Assembly: GCF_036116635.1 (NCBI RefSeq)
Contig: NZ_CP107995.1
Span: 3,596,001-3,660,000 of the forward strand
Reading direction: 5' to 3'
Origin: Amycolatopsis sp. NBC_00345
GTDB taxonomy: Bacteria; Actinomycetota; Actinomycetes; Mycobacteriales; Pseudonocardiaceae
DNA: 64,000 nt
Numbering within the stretch: the first letter of the stretch is position 1; every line of letters starts with the position of its first letter. Shown here piece by piece: positions 25,880 to 34,309 of this stretch. Made by a program: the position numbers and the translations under genes. The notes below the pieces were generated by a model. The model was not told the origin of the DNA. It made no database searches and was given only the letters and a program-made list of their open reading frames with translations.

Positions 25880-26338
25880 ATGGAAGCCATGCCGGAGCCG
25901 GAGGAATTCATCAGCCACCTGGGTCTCGAGCCCCTGCCCGTGGAAGGCGGCCGGTTCGCGCCGAGCTGGCGGTCCGAGGCGGGCTCGGCGATCTACTACC
26001 TGCTGGTCGCGCCGGAGTTCTCCGCGCCGCACCGGCTGGACCGGACCGAGGTGTTCCTGCATCACGCGGGGGCGCCGGCGCGGATGCTCCTGCTGCACCC
26101 GGACGGCTCGGTGACCCGGCCGGTGCTCGGCACCGAGGTCGCCGAGGGCCAGCGGCCGCAGGTGGTGGTGCCCGCGGGCACCTGGCAGGCGACGGTCACG
26201 CTCGGCCGGTGGAGCCTGCTCGGCACCGTTGTGGTGCCGCCCTACACCGACGACTGCGTGGAGTTCGCGGACGCGGCCACACTCGCCGCGCAATTCCCGG
26301 CCGCCGCCGAGGACCTGCGTGCCCTGCCCCGCCCGTAA
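25880..26338 (+). CDS. Cupin domain protein (DUF985/cupin_5-like)
   Basis: This 152-residue protein has LEPLPVEGGRFAPSWRSE, SAIYYLLVAPEFSAPHRLDRTEVFLHHAG, a turn LLLHPDGSVTRPVLG and QVVVPAGTWQATV, then WSLLGTVVVPPYTDDCVEF. This is the DUF985/cupin_5 pattern, a small beta-barrel with metal-binding His/Glu in the HRLDRTEVFLHH segment. The family lacks a settled function, though some relatives are sugar-acid epimerase-like. It is divergent from ruvC and convergent with the next gene. Confidence 0.8.
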   Translation: MEAMPEPEEFISHLGLEPLPVEGGRFAPSWRSEAGSAIYYLLVAPEFSAPHRLDRTEVFLHHAGAPARMLLLHPDGSVTRPVLGTEVAEGQRPQVVVPAGTWQATVTLGRWSLLGTVVVPPYTDDCVEFADAATLAAQFPAAAEDLRALPRP

Positions 26339-26343
26339 AGCTC

Positions 26344-26383
26344 GTGAGTGTTTATGACGGTTCTAACCGTCATAAACACTCAC
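26344..26383. repeat. 40-bp perfect palindrome, copy 1
   Basis: GTGAGTGTTTATGACGGTT (26344-26362) pairs perfectly with the complementary arm 26365-26383 around a two-base loop (CT). The same 40 bases recur at 36435-36474. Both copies lie between convergent genes, a few bases from both stops. A bidirectional terminator or a mobile palindromic repeat are the main options. Confidence 0.9.
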
Positions 26384-26397
26384 AAGGAAGCAGCGGC

Positions 26398-26934
26398 TCA
26401 GGGACCGTCGACGCCCGGGGTCCAGCTCTCCGGGAGGCCGGACTCGGTGAGCACCGGCTGCCACTCGCCGAAGCCCTCGGGCGCGTCGGCGTGCCAGGGG
26501 AACTGCCCGTCCGGCGTGGCGACGAGGATCTGCAGCGCCGGGAAGTCGCCGTCCGGGTAGACCAGGAACGCGGAGCCGAAGTACTCGGGATAGTGCCCCT
26601 TGGCCACCCGCTCGAAGACGACCTGACCGCCGTCGAAGAAGTCGTCGTAGCGCTTGCCGACCTCGAAGATCTCGCCGTTGGCGGCGCGGTCGACGTACGC
26701 GTCAAGCAGCGTCGGGCCCATGTCGCCGGGCAGGCCGACGACCACGGCCTCCGGCACGCTGTGCAGCGCCCACGCGCAGGCGGTGAAGCTGTAGCCGGCC
26801 CCGCTGTCGTCGTCGGGAACCGCGATGACGGCGTTGCCCCGTTCCTTCGCCTGGGCTTCGATCCATTCGATCAGGCGCTGCTCTTCGGAGACGGGGGCTG
26901 GGGAGGCGGGGGCTCGGGTCGTCACGGCGCACAT
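26398..26934 (-). CDS. DUF4262-like protein
   Basis: This is a protein of about 178 residues. YSFTACAWALHSVPEAVVVGLPGDMGPTLLDAYVDRA and a C-terminal LQILVATPDGQFPWHAD match the DUF4262 pattern, whose members occur as orphan genes or as immunity-like partners, with no known activity. The ATG at 26934 is preferred. The upstream extension to 26991 is basic and lacks family likeness. It is convergent with the cupin gene across the 40-base palindrome. Confidence 0.75.
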   Translation of the reverse strand: MCAVTTRAPASPAPVSEEQRLIEWIEAQAKERGNAVIAVPDDDSGAGYSFTACAWALHSVPEAVVVGLPGDMGPTLLDAYVDRAANGEIFEVGKRYDDFFDGGQVVFERVAKGHYPEYFGSAFLVYPDGDFPALQILVATPDGQFPWHADAPEGFGEWQPVLTESGLPESWTPGVDGP

Positions 26935-27049
26935 TGTGCCGTACCCGCGCGGCTGAGCCCAGGGCCGACGCGCGCCAATTTTCCCGGGCACACCAAGGGA
27001 TCCGGCTACTCACGAGTTCGATCTCGGCGGAAGCCCAGCCACAGGCACG

Positions 27050-27091
27050 AAAAAACCGCGCGGTCCGGCAAAGCGGTCCACGCGGTTTTTT
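27050..27091 (-). terminator. Rho-independent terminator of yebC
   Basis: AAAAAACCGCG (27050-27060) and CGCGGTTTTTT (27081-27091) form a stem with T-runs on both strands, so it works in either direction. It directly follows the yebC stop on the minus strand. Confidence 0.85.
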
Positions 27092-27107
27092 CCGTTCAGA
27101 ACGAACG

Positions 27108-27863
27108 TCAGTCGATCTCGGCCATGACCTCGTCCGACACATCGAAGTTCGCGTAGACGTTCTGCACGTCGTCGCAATCCTCGAGCGCGTCGATGAGCCG
27201 GAAGACCTTCTTCGCGCCCTCGGCGTCCAGCTCCACGCTGACCGACGGGAGGAAGGTGAGCTCCGCCGACTCGTACTCGAACCCGGCTTCCTGCAGCGCC
27301 TTGCGCACCGGCACCAGGTCGCCGCCCTCGGAGACGATCTCGAAGTTCTCGTCGAGGTCGTTGACCTCCTCGGCGCCGGCGTCGAGGACCGCCATCAGGA
27401 CGTCGTCCTCGCTGGTGCCGCTCTTGGGCATGATCACGACGCCCTTGCGGTTGAACATGTACGCCACCGAGCCCGGGTCGGCCAGCGACCCGTTGTTGCG
27501 GGTGAGCGCGGTCCGGACCTCCATCGCGGCGCGGTTCTTGTTGTCGGTCAGGCACTCGATCAGCACCGCCACGCCGTTGGGGCCGTAGCCCTCGTACGTG
27601 ATGTTCTGCCAGTCGGCGCCGCCGGCCTCCTCACCGCCGCCGCGCTTGCGCGCGCGCTCGATGTTGTCCTGCGGGACCGAGTTCTTCTTCGCCTTCTGGA
27701 TGGCGTCGTAGAGCGTGGGGTTGCCCTCGGGATCACCACCGCCGGTGCCGGTCCGCGCGGCCACCTCGATGTTCTTGATCAACCGGGCGAAGAGCTTGCC
27801 ACGCTTCGCGTCGATGTTGGCCTTCTTGTGCTTCGTCGTCGCCCACTTGGAGTGGCCGCTCAT
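27108..27863 (-). CDS. yebC: YebC/PmpR-family transcriptional regulator
   Basis: This 251-residue protein starts MSGHSKWATTKHKKANIDAKRGK, followed by IQKAKKNSVPQDNIERA and ITYEGYGPNGVAVLIECLTDN, all diagnostic of YebC. YebC-type proteins bind DNA or, as shown more recently for some members, assist ribosomes at proline-rich stretches. The role here cannot be decided. It lies between pdxT and the ruv genes, as in mycobacteria, and has its own terminator. Confidence 0.95.
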   Translation of the reverse strand: MSGHSKWATTKHKKANIDAKRGKLFARLIKNIEVAARTGTGGGDPEGNPTLYDAIQKAKKNSVPQDNIERARKRGGGEEAGGADWQNITYEGYGPNGVAVLIECLTDNKNRAAMEVRTALTRNNGSLADPGSVAYMFNRKGVVIMPKSGTSEDDVLMAVLDAGAEEVNDLDENFEIVSEGGDLVPVRKALQEAGFEYESAELTFLPSVSVELDAEGAKKVFRLIDALEDCDDVQNVYANFDVSDEVMAEID

Positions 27864-27923
27864 CTCTCCTCCATCTGTTCCGCGTCCGCCCGGTGCTCAC
27901 GCCACGGACGCCGCCATTCCCGC

Positions 27924-28568
27924 TCAGGCTTCCCGCACGAGCTCGACGAACAACCGGTGCACGCGCTCGTCCCCGGTGATCTCCGGGTGGAACGCCGTGG
28001 CCAGCACTGCCCCCTGCCGGACGGCGACGATCCTAGCCGCCGGCTCGCCGCCCGCCGGGTCCTCGGGCACCAGCCCGGGCGGGACGGTGGCCAGCACCTC
28101 GACCCCCGCACCCGCCTTCTCGACCCAGGGGGCGCGGATGAACACGGCGTGCACCGGCCCGCCCGCCACGCCGGCGAAGTCCAGGTCCACCTCGAACGAG
28201 TCGACCTGCCTGCCGAACGCGTTGCGCCGGACGACCACGTCGAGCCCGCCGAGCTGCTGCTGGTCCGGGCGCCCGTCGAGCGCCTGGCGGGCCAGCAGGA
28301 TCATCCCGGCGCACGAGCCGAAGGCGGGCATCCCGTCCGCGATCCGCGCGCGCAGCGGCTCGAGCAGCTCGAAGCTCTCCAGCAGCCGCGACATCGTGGT
28401 GGACTCGCCGCCGGGCAGCACCAGTCCGTCCACTTCGGACAGCTCGGCGGCGCGGCGGACCGGGACGGCCCGCGCGCCGGCGCGCTCCAGCATCGCGACG
28501 TGCTCGCGCACGGCACCCTGCAGGGCGAGCACGCCGACCACCGGCCGCGCTCCCGAAGCTGTCGCCAC
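27924..28568 (-). CDS. pdxT: Pyridoxal 5'-phosphate synthase glutaminase subunit PdxT
   Basis: This 214-residue class I glutamine amidotransferase has VGVLALQGAVREHVAML, LVLPGGESTTMSRLL, AFGSCAGMILLAR with the nucleophile Cys, and ATAFHPEITGDERVH with the His-x-Glu pair. It supplies ammonia to PdxS for PLP synthesis. The GTG at 28568 follows GGGAGG. It is divergent from pdxS rather than in one operon with it. Confidence 0.95.
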   Translation of the reverse strand: MATASGARPVVGVLALQGAVREHVAMLERAGARAVPVRRAAELSEVDGLVLPGGESTTMSRLLESFELLEPLRARIADGMPAFGSCAGMILLARQALDGRPDQQQLGGLDVVVRRNAFGRQVDSFEVDLDFAGVAGGPVHAVFIRAPWVEKAGAGVEVLATVPPGLVPEDPAGGEPAARIVAVRQGAVLATAFHPEITGDERVHRLFVELVREA

Positions 28569-28718
28569 CCGACCTCCCGAAAAACGTTCCGCCCAGCTTA
28601 GGGGGACGGCCCCCGGGCGGTCCCGCCAGGTCAGAACGCCGGACGGCGGGCCGCCGCGCCGTCACCCGCACGAGCGGCGTCAGGGGCTGCCCTACAGCAC
28701 CAGATGCACATCACCGGC

Positions 28719-28972
28719 GAAGTGGACTGCCGAAATCGCCGCCGAGTGGCCACCTGTGAGGTGATCTTCCGGCCGGGCCTCCCCGGGCACGGCCACCCGG
28801 ACGGGTCACCGAAAGTGGCCTGGCGAGGGGGCTACCTCTAGTTTACGCCGCTGGTGACGACGCTGGTCAGTGCCGTTTTCACCGGACGTGACACGACCGA
28901 CACCGGGGCGCGGGCCACGGATCCCCTGGTCGCGGCGGACGCGGAAGTGGACTGCCGAGATACCCGTCCACT
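28719..28972. promoter_or_regulatory. Repeated AGTGG(A/C)C motifs between pdxT and pdxS
   Basis: The 476-base divergent gap holds no gene. It contains a near-perfect direct repeat GAAGTGGACTGCCGA(A/G)AT at 28719-28736 and 28944-28961, a related AAAGTGGCCTGG at 28812-28823, and a reverse-orientation AGTGGAC at 28966-28972. From memory, the corynebacterial MocR-type regulator PdxR binds a motif beginning AAAGTGGW upstream of its pdx genes. These are therefore candidate PdxR operators. No pdxR gene is in the window. Confidence 0.5.
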
Positions 28973-29044
28973 GGCCTGCCTCAGCGGTCCACCTCGGACC
29001 TACGCTCGAAGGTGTCCAGCGAGCTTCGTGAGAAAGGCCCCGAG

Positions 29045-29959
29045 TTGTCCGAGCAGCAGCCCAGCCCCGCACCCCAGTCCGCCACCGGCACCGCCAAGGT
29101 GAAGCGCGGCATGGCGGAGATGCTCAAGGGCGGCGTGATCATGGACGTGGTCACCGCCGAGCAGGCCAAGATCGCCGAGGACGCCGGCGCGGTCGCGGTC
29201 ATGGCGCTCGAGCGCGTGCCCGCCGACATCCGCGCACAGGGCGGCGTCGCGCGGATGAGCGACCCGGACCTGATCGACGGCATCATCGAGACCGTCTCGA
29301 TCCCGGTCATGGCGAAGGCCCGCATCGGCCACTTCGTCGAGGCGCAGGTGCTCCAGTCGCTCGGCGTCGACTACATCGACGAGTCCGAGGTGCTCACCCC
29401 CGCCGACTACGCCAACCACATCGACAAGTGGGCGTTCACCGTGCCCTTCGTCTGCGGCGCGACCAATCTGGGCGAGGCGCTGCGGCGGATCACCGAGGGC
29501 GCGGCGATGATCCGCTCCAAGGGCGAGGCCGGCACCGGCGACGTCTCCAACGCCACCACGCACATGCGCAAGATCCGCGGCGAGATCCGCAAGCTGGGCT
29601 CGCTGCCCGAGGACGAGCTGTTCGTCGCGGCGAAGGAGCTGCAGGCGCCGTACGAGCTGGTCAAGGAGGTCGCGGAGAAGGGCAAGCTGCCGGTGGTGCT
29701 GTTCACCGCGGGCGGCATCGCGACCCCGGCCGACGCGGCGATGATGATGCAGCTCGGCGCCGAGGGCGTGTTCGTCGGCTCCGGCATCTTCAAGTCGGGC
29801 AACCCGGCCCAGCGCGCCGAGGCGATCGTCAAGGCGACCACCTTCTACGACGACCCGGACGTGCTGGCGAAGGTCTCGCGTGGCCTGGGCGAAGCGATGG
29901 TCGGCATCAACGTCGAGGAGCTGGCCGAGCCGCACCGTCTCGCCGAGCGCGGCTGGTAA
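29045..29959 (+). CDS. pdxS: Pyridoxal 5'-phosphate synthase subunit PdxS
   Basis: This is a protein of about 304 residues. GTAKVKRGMAEMLKGGVIMDVV and VAVMALERVPADIRAQGGVARMSDP carry the conserved start, VMAKARIGHFVEAQVLQ a catalytic lysine, and VPFVCGATNLGEALRRI and LFTAGGIATPADAAMMMQLGA the phosphate sites. It builds PLP from ribose 5-phosphate, glyceraldehyde 3-phosphate and ammonia. I chose the TTG at 29045, with AGAAAGG seven bases upstream. A GTG at 29012 has no usable ribosome site. The divergent orientation to pdxT is unusual. Confidence 0.95.
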   Translation: MSEQQPSPAPQSATGTAKVKRGMAEMLKGGVIMDVVTAEQAKIAEDAGAVAVMALERVPADIRAQGGVARMSDPDLIDGIIETVSIPVMAKARIGHFVEAQVLQSLGVDYIDESEVLTPADYANHIDKWAFTVPFVCGATNLGEALRRITEGAAMIRSKGEAGTGDVSNATTHMRKIRGEIRKLGSLPEDELFVAAKELQAPYELVKEVAEKGKLPVVLFTAGGIATPADAAMMMQLGAEGVFVGSGIFKSGNPAQRAEAIVKATTFYDDPDVLAKVSRGLGEAMVGINVEELAEPHRLAERGW

Positions 29960-29962
29960 GCC

Positions 29963-30526
29963 TTAGGAGTACTCGGAAATCTCCACGCCGAACGTGCCCG
30001 GCTCCAGCGCCTCGAAGATGTGCTGGACGTCGCCGGGGTAGGAGATGTAGTCGCCGGGCAGCAGCTCGACCGGGTCGTCGGCCACGCCGACGCGGGCCCA
30101 CCCGGCGCAGATCACGATGTGCTCGACCACGCCGTTCATGTGCGGGTCCGACCGCCGCGGGGTACCCGGCTCCGCGCGGATCACGTACATGTCCCGGCGC
30201 GCCGAAGGCGGGCACGCCGACAGCAGCGTGCACGCGTAGTCGGCGTGTTCGGCGAACACCGTCGGCCCCTTGCCCGCGCGGATCACGCGGACCTGGGGCC
30301 GTTCGGGTTCCACCAGACGGGAGAACGGCACGTCGAGTGCGACGCCGAGCGCCCACAGCGTCTCGACGCTGGGATTGCCCGAACCGGATTCCAGCTGCGA
30401 CAACGTGGATTTCGCCAGCCCGGCGAGCCGCGCCAGCTCGGTCAGGGAGAGGCCGGCGCGGGTGCGCTCGCGGCGCAGCGACGACGCGATGATGTCAAGC
30501 GGGGCGCTCCCGGTGTCGTGCGGCAT
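29963..30526 (-). CDS. XRE-cupin transcriptional regulator
   Basis: This is a protein of about 187 residues. The N-terminal HTH_3 domain has LIRE-like IIASSLRRERTRAGLSLTELARLAGLAKSTLSQLESG, then PSVETLWALGVALDVPFSRLV. From about residue 110 there is a cupin domain ending in LLPGDYISYPGDVQHIFEALEPG. Such regulators usually control amino-acid or polyamine genes. I chose the ATG at 30526, with GGAG upstream. An ATG five codons earlier is possible. It is divergent from azlCD, and the paired inverted repeats at 30551-30616 suggest autoregulation plus control of azlCD. Confidence 0.87.
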   Translation of the reverse strand: MPHDTGSAPLDIIASSLRRERTRAGLSLTELARLAGLAKSTLSQLESGSGNPSVETLWALGVALDVPFSRLVEPERPQVRVIRAGKGPTVFAEHADYACTLLSACPPSARRDMYVIRAEPGTPRRSDPHMNGVVEHIVICAGWARVGVADDPVELLPGDYISYPGDVQHIFEALEPGTFGVEISEYS

Positions 30527-30550
30527 ACGTGTTCGCTCCATCAGTCTTCT

Positions 30551-30616
30551 CGTTCGACTTGACGAACGAGCGCGGTCGTGTTCAGTATAAAGCACTATGC
30601 GTTCGATATGGCGAAC
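30551..30616. promoter_or_regulatory. Divergent promoter with two GTTCG-N6-CGAAC operators
   Basis: CGTTCG-N6-CGAACG (30551-30568) and CGTTCG-N6-CGAAC (30600-30616) are centred 49 bases apart. Between them, 30586-30591 reads TATAAA toward azlC and 30584-30589 reads TATACT on the minus strand, giving a back-to-back core promoter. From TATAAA the predicted start of transcription falls at the azlC ATG, so that mRNA may be leaderless. The second repeat lies inside the azlC start. Confidence 0.6.
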
Positions 30617-31298
30617 ACTCGATCGGGGCCTGGCGCGCGACATCGGCCTGGTCTGTCTGGCCGACGCCCTGGTGGGAGTGTCCTACGGGGCCATCTCGGT
30701 GAGCTCCGGCTTCCCGCTGTGGGCGCCGATGCTGCTGTCCCTGCTGGTCTTCGCCGGCGCGTCGCAGTTCATGTTCGTCGGCATCATCGCGGCCGGCGGC
30801 AATCCGCTGGCCGCCGTCGTGGCCGGCCTGCTGGTGAACATGCGGCACGTGCCGTTCGGCTTCGCGATCGGCGACGTGCTCGGCACCCGCTGGGCGAGCC
30901 GGATCGCGGGCAGTCACCTGATGATCGACGAGTCGGTGGCGTTCGCGCTGGCGCAGAAGGACTCCGACCGCAAGCGCGCCGCGTACTGGGCCTGTGGCCT
31001 CGGCCTGTTCGTGTCCTGGAACGTCGGCGTGGTGCTGGGCGCCTTCGCGGGCACGGCGATCAGCAACACCGACGCGTTCGGCCTGGACGCCGCCTTCCCC
31101 GCCGTGCTGCTGGCCCTGGTGCTGCCGTCCCTGCGCGACCGGGCCACCCGGCTGCCCGTGCTGCTCGGCGTGGTGGCCGCGCTGGTCGCGACGCCGTTCC
31201 TGCCCGCCGGGCTGCCCGTGCTGTTCGCCCTGGTGGGCGTGGTCGCGGGCGTCGCGACGAAGGAGCCGAAGGCCCGTGAACCCGAGGGGGTGCACTGA
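30597..31298 (+). CDS. azlC: AzlC-family branched-chain amino acid exporter, large subunit
   Basis: This 233-residue membrane protein of the AzlC/LIV-E family has DIGLVCLADALVGVSYGAISV, PMLLSLLVFAGASQFMFVGI, then PLAAVVAGLLVNMRHVPFGFAIGD and a set of about seven helices. It forms a branched-chain amino acid exporter with AzlD, whose start overlaps its stop by one base (TGATG). The ATG at 30597 sits where transcription is predicted to begin. The XRE-cupin repressor is divergent. Confidence 0.88.
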   Translation: MRSIWRTLDRGLARDIGLVCLADALVGVSYGAISVSSGFPLWAPMLLSLLVFAGASQFMFVGIIAAGGNPLAAVVAGLLVNMRHVPFGFAIGDVLGTRWASRIAGSHLMIDESVAFALAQKDSDRKRAAYWACGLGLFVSWNVGVVLGAFAGTAISNTDAFGLDAAFPAVLLALVLPSLRDRATRLPVLLGVVAALVATPFLPAGLPVLFALVGVVAGVATKEPKAREPEGVH

Positions 31299-31618
31299 TG
31301 GACGCCGTCGAACTGATCATCGCGGCCGCGGTGCTGGGCGCGGGGACGTTCGCGTTCCGCTTCGCCGGGCCGGTGCTGCGAACGCGGGTGAAGCTGTCCG
31401 CGCGCGCGGAACGGCTGATGGCACTGGCCGCGATCGTCCTGCTGGCCGCGCTCGTCGCCACCAGCGCGCTGACCGAGGGCAACTCGTTCGCCGGGATCGC
31501 CCGGCCGGCCGGGGTACTGGTCGGCGGCGTGCTCGCCTGGCGCAAGGCCCCGTTCGTCGCCGTGGTGGTCGCCGCCGCGGCCACCGCCGCCCTGCTCCGC
31601 CTGGTCGGTGTGCCGTGA
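31298..31618 (+). CDS. azlD: AzlD-family small subunit of amino acid exporter
   Basis: This 106-residue protein has four membrane helices (ELIIAAAVLGAGTFAFRFAGPV, LMALAAIVLLAALVATSAL, a third at AGVLVGGVLAWR, and FVAVVVAAAATAALLRLV). It matches AzlD, the partner of AzlC in branched-chain amino acid export. Overlap with azlC (TGATG) implies coupled translation. Confidence 0.85.
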   Translation: MDAVELIIAAAVLGAGTFAFRFAGPVLRTRVKLSARAERLMALAAIVLLAALVATSALTEGNSFAGIARPAGVLVGGVLAWRKAPFVAVVVAAAATAALLRLVGVP

Positions 31619-31704
31619 CTGTCCCCCTGGCGGCTCGGGTGTGACGGTCCGGTGCTCGCCTGGTAGTCCCGCTCCACGCGGGCACTCAGCCCGGCAGCCC
31701 CGCC

Positions 31705-32667
31705 TCACCCCGTGGCCGCGACCAGCTCGTCCGCCGCGGCCGTGCGGACATGCACCCCGTCCGGTGTGGTCGTGAGCAGGCCGGCGGTGGCCAGCAGCTC
31801 CAGGTGCTTGGCGACGACGGCCGCCTTCAGCCCGGTCCGCCGGGCCAGCGCGGCCGAGTCGGCGGGCGTCGCGAGTGCGGCGAGCAGGATGCTGCGGCTG
31901 CGTCCGAGCACCCCGCGCAACGCGGCGGGCGCCTGCGTGCCGCCGGCCTCCCACAGGCCGGCGAGCCCGCGCGCCGGATACCGCAGCACGGGCTGCGAGC
32001 CGGCGTGCGTGCGGGAAACCACGCGCGGCCAGACGAATACCGACGGCGCCAGCACCAGCCCTCGCCCGTGCGACGCGCCCGGCGCGTTCACCCGGCGACC
32101 GGCGACGGTCAGCGCGCCGTCCGCCCACTGGACGGCGGGCGCCAGGTCGGCGAAGAGGTCCTGCACCGCACCGTCCGCGAGCAGCCGGGAACGGTGCAGG
32201 ACATCGCCTTCCAGCAGCGCGCGCATGCGCGGCCACGCGGGCGCGAGCGCCACCGCCCAGTAGCGCTCCATCAGGTTCGCCAGCCGCTCCAGCCCGGCCT
32301 CCGGATCGCGGTGCAGCCGGGTGAGCGCGGCCGGCCACGGCGGGTCCATCCGCTCCAGCTCGCGCCGGACCGCGCGGGCCGGGACGTCGCGCAGGTCCGC
32401 CAGCTCGTCGGCCAGCTCCGGCACCGGCGACGCGGGCGCGGGCGCCAGGAACCGCGGCACGTGCCGTCCGGCCATCAAGCCGGCCAGCGGGGTGACGTCC
32501 ACCCCGGCCTCGTCCAGCGCCGCGGACGCCTGCTTCACCCAGGGCAGGTGCAGCGCGTGCTCCCCCGGATGCTGCAGCACACCGGCGCTGGCCACGATCT
32601 CCCACAACGGCGAGAACGCCAGCCGCGTCCGCGCGAGCTCGTCCACGGACCAGGCCACGTCCAGCAC
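31705..32667 (-). CDS. ArsR-like winged-helix regulator with DUF5937-type N-terminus
   Basis: This is a 320-residue protein. The first 240 residues follow the DUF5937 pattern of actinobacterial regulators (a WSVDELARTRLAFSPLWEIVAS start, RHVPRFLAP, YWAVALAPAWPRMRALLEGDV, PSVFVWPRVV). The C-terminal 75 residues form an ArsR-like winged helix (LLAALATPADSAALARRTGLKAAVVAKHLELLATAGLL). No metal-binding cysteines are seen. The GTG at 32667 has GGAGG upstream. It could regulate the adjacent oxidase gene on the same strand, but no operator is evident. Confidence 0.8.
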   Translation of the reverse strand: MLDVAWSVDELARTRLAFSPLWEIVASAGVLQHPGEHALHLPWVKQASAALDEAGVDVTPLAGLMAGRHVPRFLAPAPASPVPELADELADLRDVPARAVRRELERMDPPWPAALTRLHRDPEAGLERLANLMERYWAVALAPAWPRMRALLEGDVLHRSRLLADGAVQDLFADLAPAVQWADGALTVAGRRVNAPGASHGRGLVLAPSVFVWPRVVSRTHAGSQPVLRYPARGLAGLWEAGGTQAPAALRGVLGRSRSILLAALATPADSAALARRTGLKAAVVAKHLELLATAGLLTTTPDGVHVRTAAADELVAATG

Positions 32668-32724
32668 GCGCCACCTCCTCGGCTGCGGGGAATCCGTCGA
32701 GTGTAGACGGTCCGTTGTGGACAG

Positions 32725-34158
32725 TCAGGACCGGGTTAGCGCCTGGGGGAACGAGAACACCCCGTCCGGGTCGTACCGGCGGGCGACGGCGCGCAGCCGG
32801 GGCAGGTTCGCGCCGTAGTAGGCCCGGCCCCAGTCGGGCATCTCCGGGTCGAGGTAGTTGACGTAGCCGGTGGTGCCGAACTCCGGCCCGAGCCCGTCGC
32901 GCAGCCGGCCGATCTCCCGTCGCGCCGCCGCCTCCCCCGCCGGCGCGACGTCGTGCAGGAACTGGAAACTCGCCAGCGCGCGCCGGTGCGGGAACGCGGA
33001 GTCGCCACGCGCGATCGCGCCGCCACCGCCGTCCACGATCGTGTAGTTCACCGGGTCCTCGCTCACCATGGCGACGACCGCGGCCGGATCCGCGGCGGGC
33101 CGCATCAGCATCCGCGAAGTGGCGACGTACCCGCCGGGTTGCACCCCTCCCCCGCCGCCGCCCCAGCCCGGCCCGCACGACGGGCCGGACAGGTCGCCGC
33201 AGCCGGCGAAGTACCGCATGGCGCCGAGGAAGTCCGTCTCCGGCTCCTCGCGTCCGACCGGCGCCGACCCCACCCGCCGGACGAAGTCGTCGAGGATCGG
33301 CGTCAGCCGGCTGCGCGGTCCGACGAAACAGCCGCCGAAGTTCGCCGCCGTGGCCCCGAGGCCGAGGTCGGACCAGAGCTCGTCGGGCATCCGCGGCTGC
33401 CAGTCCTGCCACGCGGCGAACAGGGCCGCGCCCGCCGCGGGCGGGAACTGCAGGCTGAACGACGTCAGGTCCGGCGCCGGCACCGTGCGGAAGGTGAACG
33501 AGGTGACGATGCCGAAGTTGCCGCCGCCCCCGCCGCGCAGCGCCCACAGCAGCTCCGGTTCGCTGAGCGCCGAAACGGTGCGCAGCCGCCCGTCCGCCGT
33601 CACCACCCGGGCCGACTCGAGGTGGTCGCACGTCAGCCCGTACGCGCGGCCGAGCACCCCGATCCCGCCGCCGAGCGTGAGCCCGGCGATGCCGACGGTC
33701 GGGCAGGTCCCCGCGGGCAGCGCGCGCCCGGCCGCGCCGAGCGCCTCGTAGACCGGGCCCAGCCGCGCGCCGGCGCCGACGACCGCGCGCCCGTCCGGCC
33801 GGACCTCGACCCCCGCGAGCCGGCCGAGGTCCACCACCAGCCCACCGTCCACAGTGGAGTAACCGGCATAGCTGTGACCACCGGAACGGGCCGCCACCGG
33901 AATGCCGTAACGGGCCGCGAAGTCCACACAGGCCTGAACGTCCTCGGCCCGCGCGCAGCCCGCGATCGCGGCCGGGTGATGGTCGTACAAGCTGAAGAAG
34001 CCGTGTCGCGCGTCCTCGTACCCCGCGTCGCCGGGGCGCAGCAACGGCCCGGTCAACCGCCGCCGGAGCTGCTCCCAGCGGTCGGGTCCCGGCCCCGCGC
34101 CGAGCCCGGTGGCCGCCGCCCCGGACAGCACCAGGAACGTCCGTCTGCTGATCGTCAT
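32725..34158 (-). CDS. Exported FAD-linked oxidase, berberine-bridge type
   Basis: This is a 477-residue protein. A Tat signal (SRRTFLVLSGAAATGLGAG) precedes a PCMH-type FAD domain with VAARSGGHSYAGYS and LPAGTCPTVGIAGLTLGGG. The His and Cys in these two motifs are those that attach FAD bicovalently in berberine-bridge and related sugar oxidases. The C-terminal BBE motif is present (NYLDPEMPDWGRAYYG, then RYDPDGVF). It should oxidise a sugar or phenolic substrate outside the cell using oxygen. The substrate is unknown. A Gly-rich run WGGGGGGVQPGG is a local oddity. Confidence 0.87.
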   Translation of the reverse strand: MTISRRTFLVLSGAAATGLGAGPGPDRWEQLRRRLTGPLLRPGDAGYEDARHGFFSLYDHHPAAIAGCARAEDVQACVDFAARYGIPVAARSGGHSYAGYSTVDGGLVVDLGRLAGVEVRPDGRAVVGAGARLGPVYEALGAAGRALPAGTCPTVGIAGLTLGGGIGVLGRAYGLTCDHLESARVVTADGRLRTVSALSEPELLWALRGGGGGNFGIVTSFTFRTVPAPDLTSFSLQFPPAAGAALFAAWQDWQPRMPDELWSDLGLGATAANFGGCFVGPRSRLTPILDDFVRRVGSAPVGREEPETDFLGAMRYFAGCGDLSGPSCGPGWGGGGGGVQPGGYVATSRMLMRPAADPAAVVAMVSEDPVNYTIVDGGGGAIARGDSAFPHRRALASFQFLHDVAPAGEAAARREIGRLRDGLGPEFGTTGYVNYLDPEMPDWGRAYYGANLPRLRAVARRYDPDGVFSFPQALTRS

Positions 34159-34309
34159 CGTTTCCCCCTCGCCGGCCCGCGGGCCGTCTTCCCTGCGCGG
34201 GACGGGGAGCAAACGGCTGGTCCCCCCGGCCTCGCCTTGCCCTGCCCAGGGTAGCGGGTGTGTGATCGAGGACACATCGCGTACACCCGCCGTTCGCCGA
34301 GGAGCCGTC

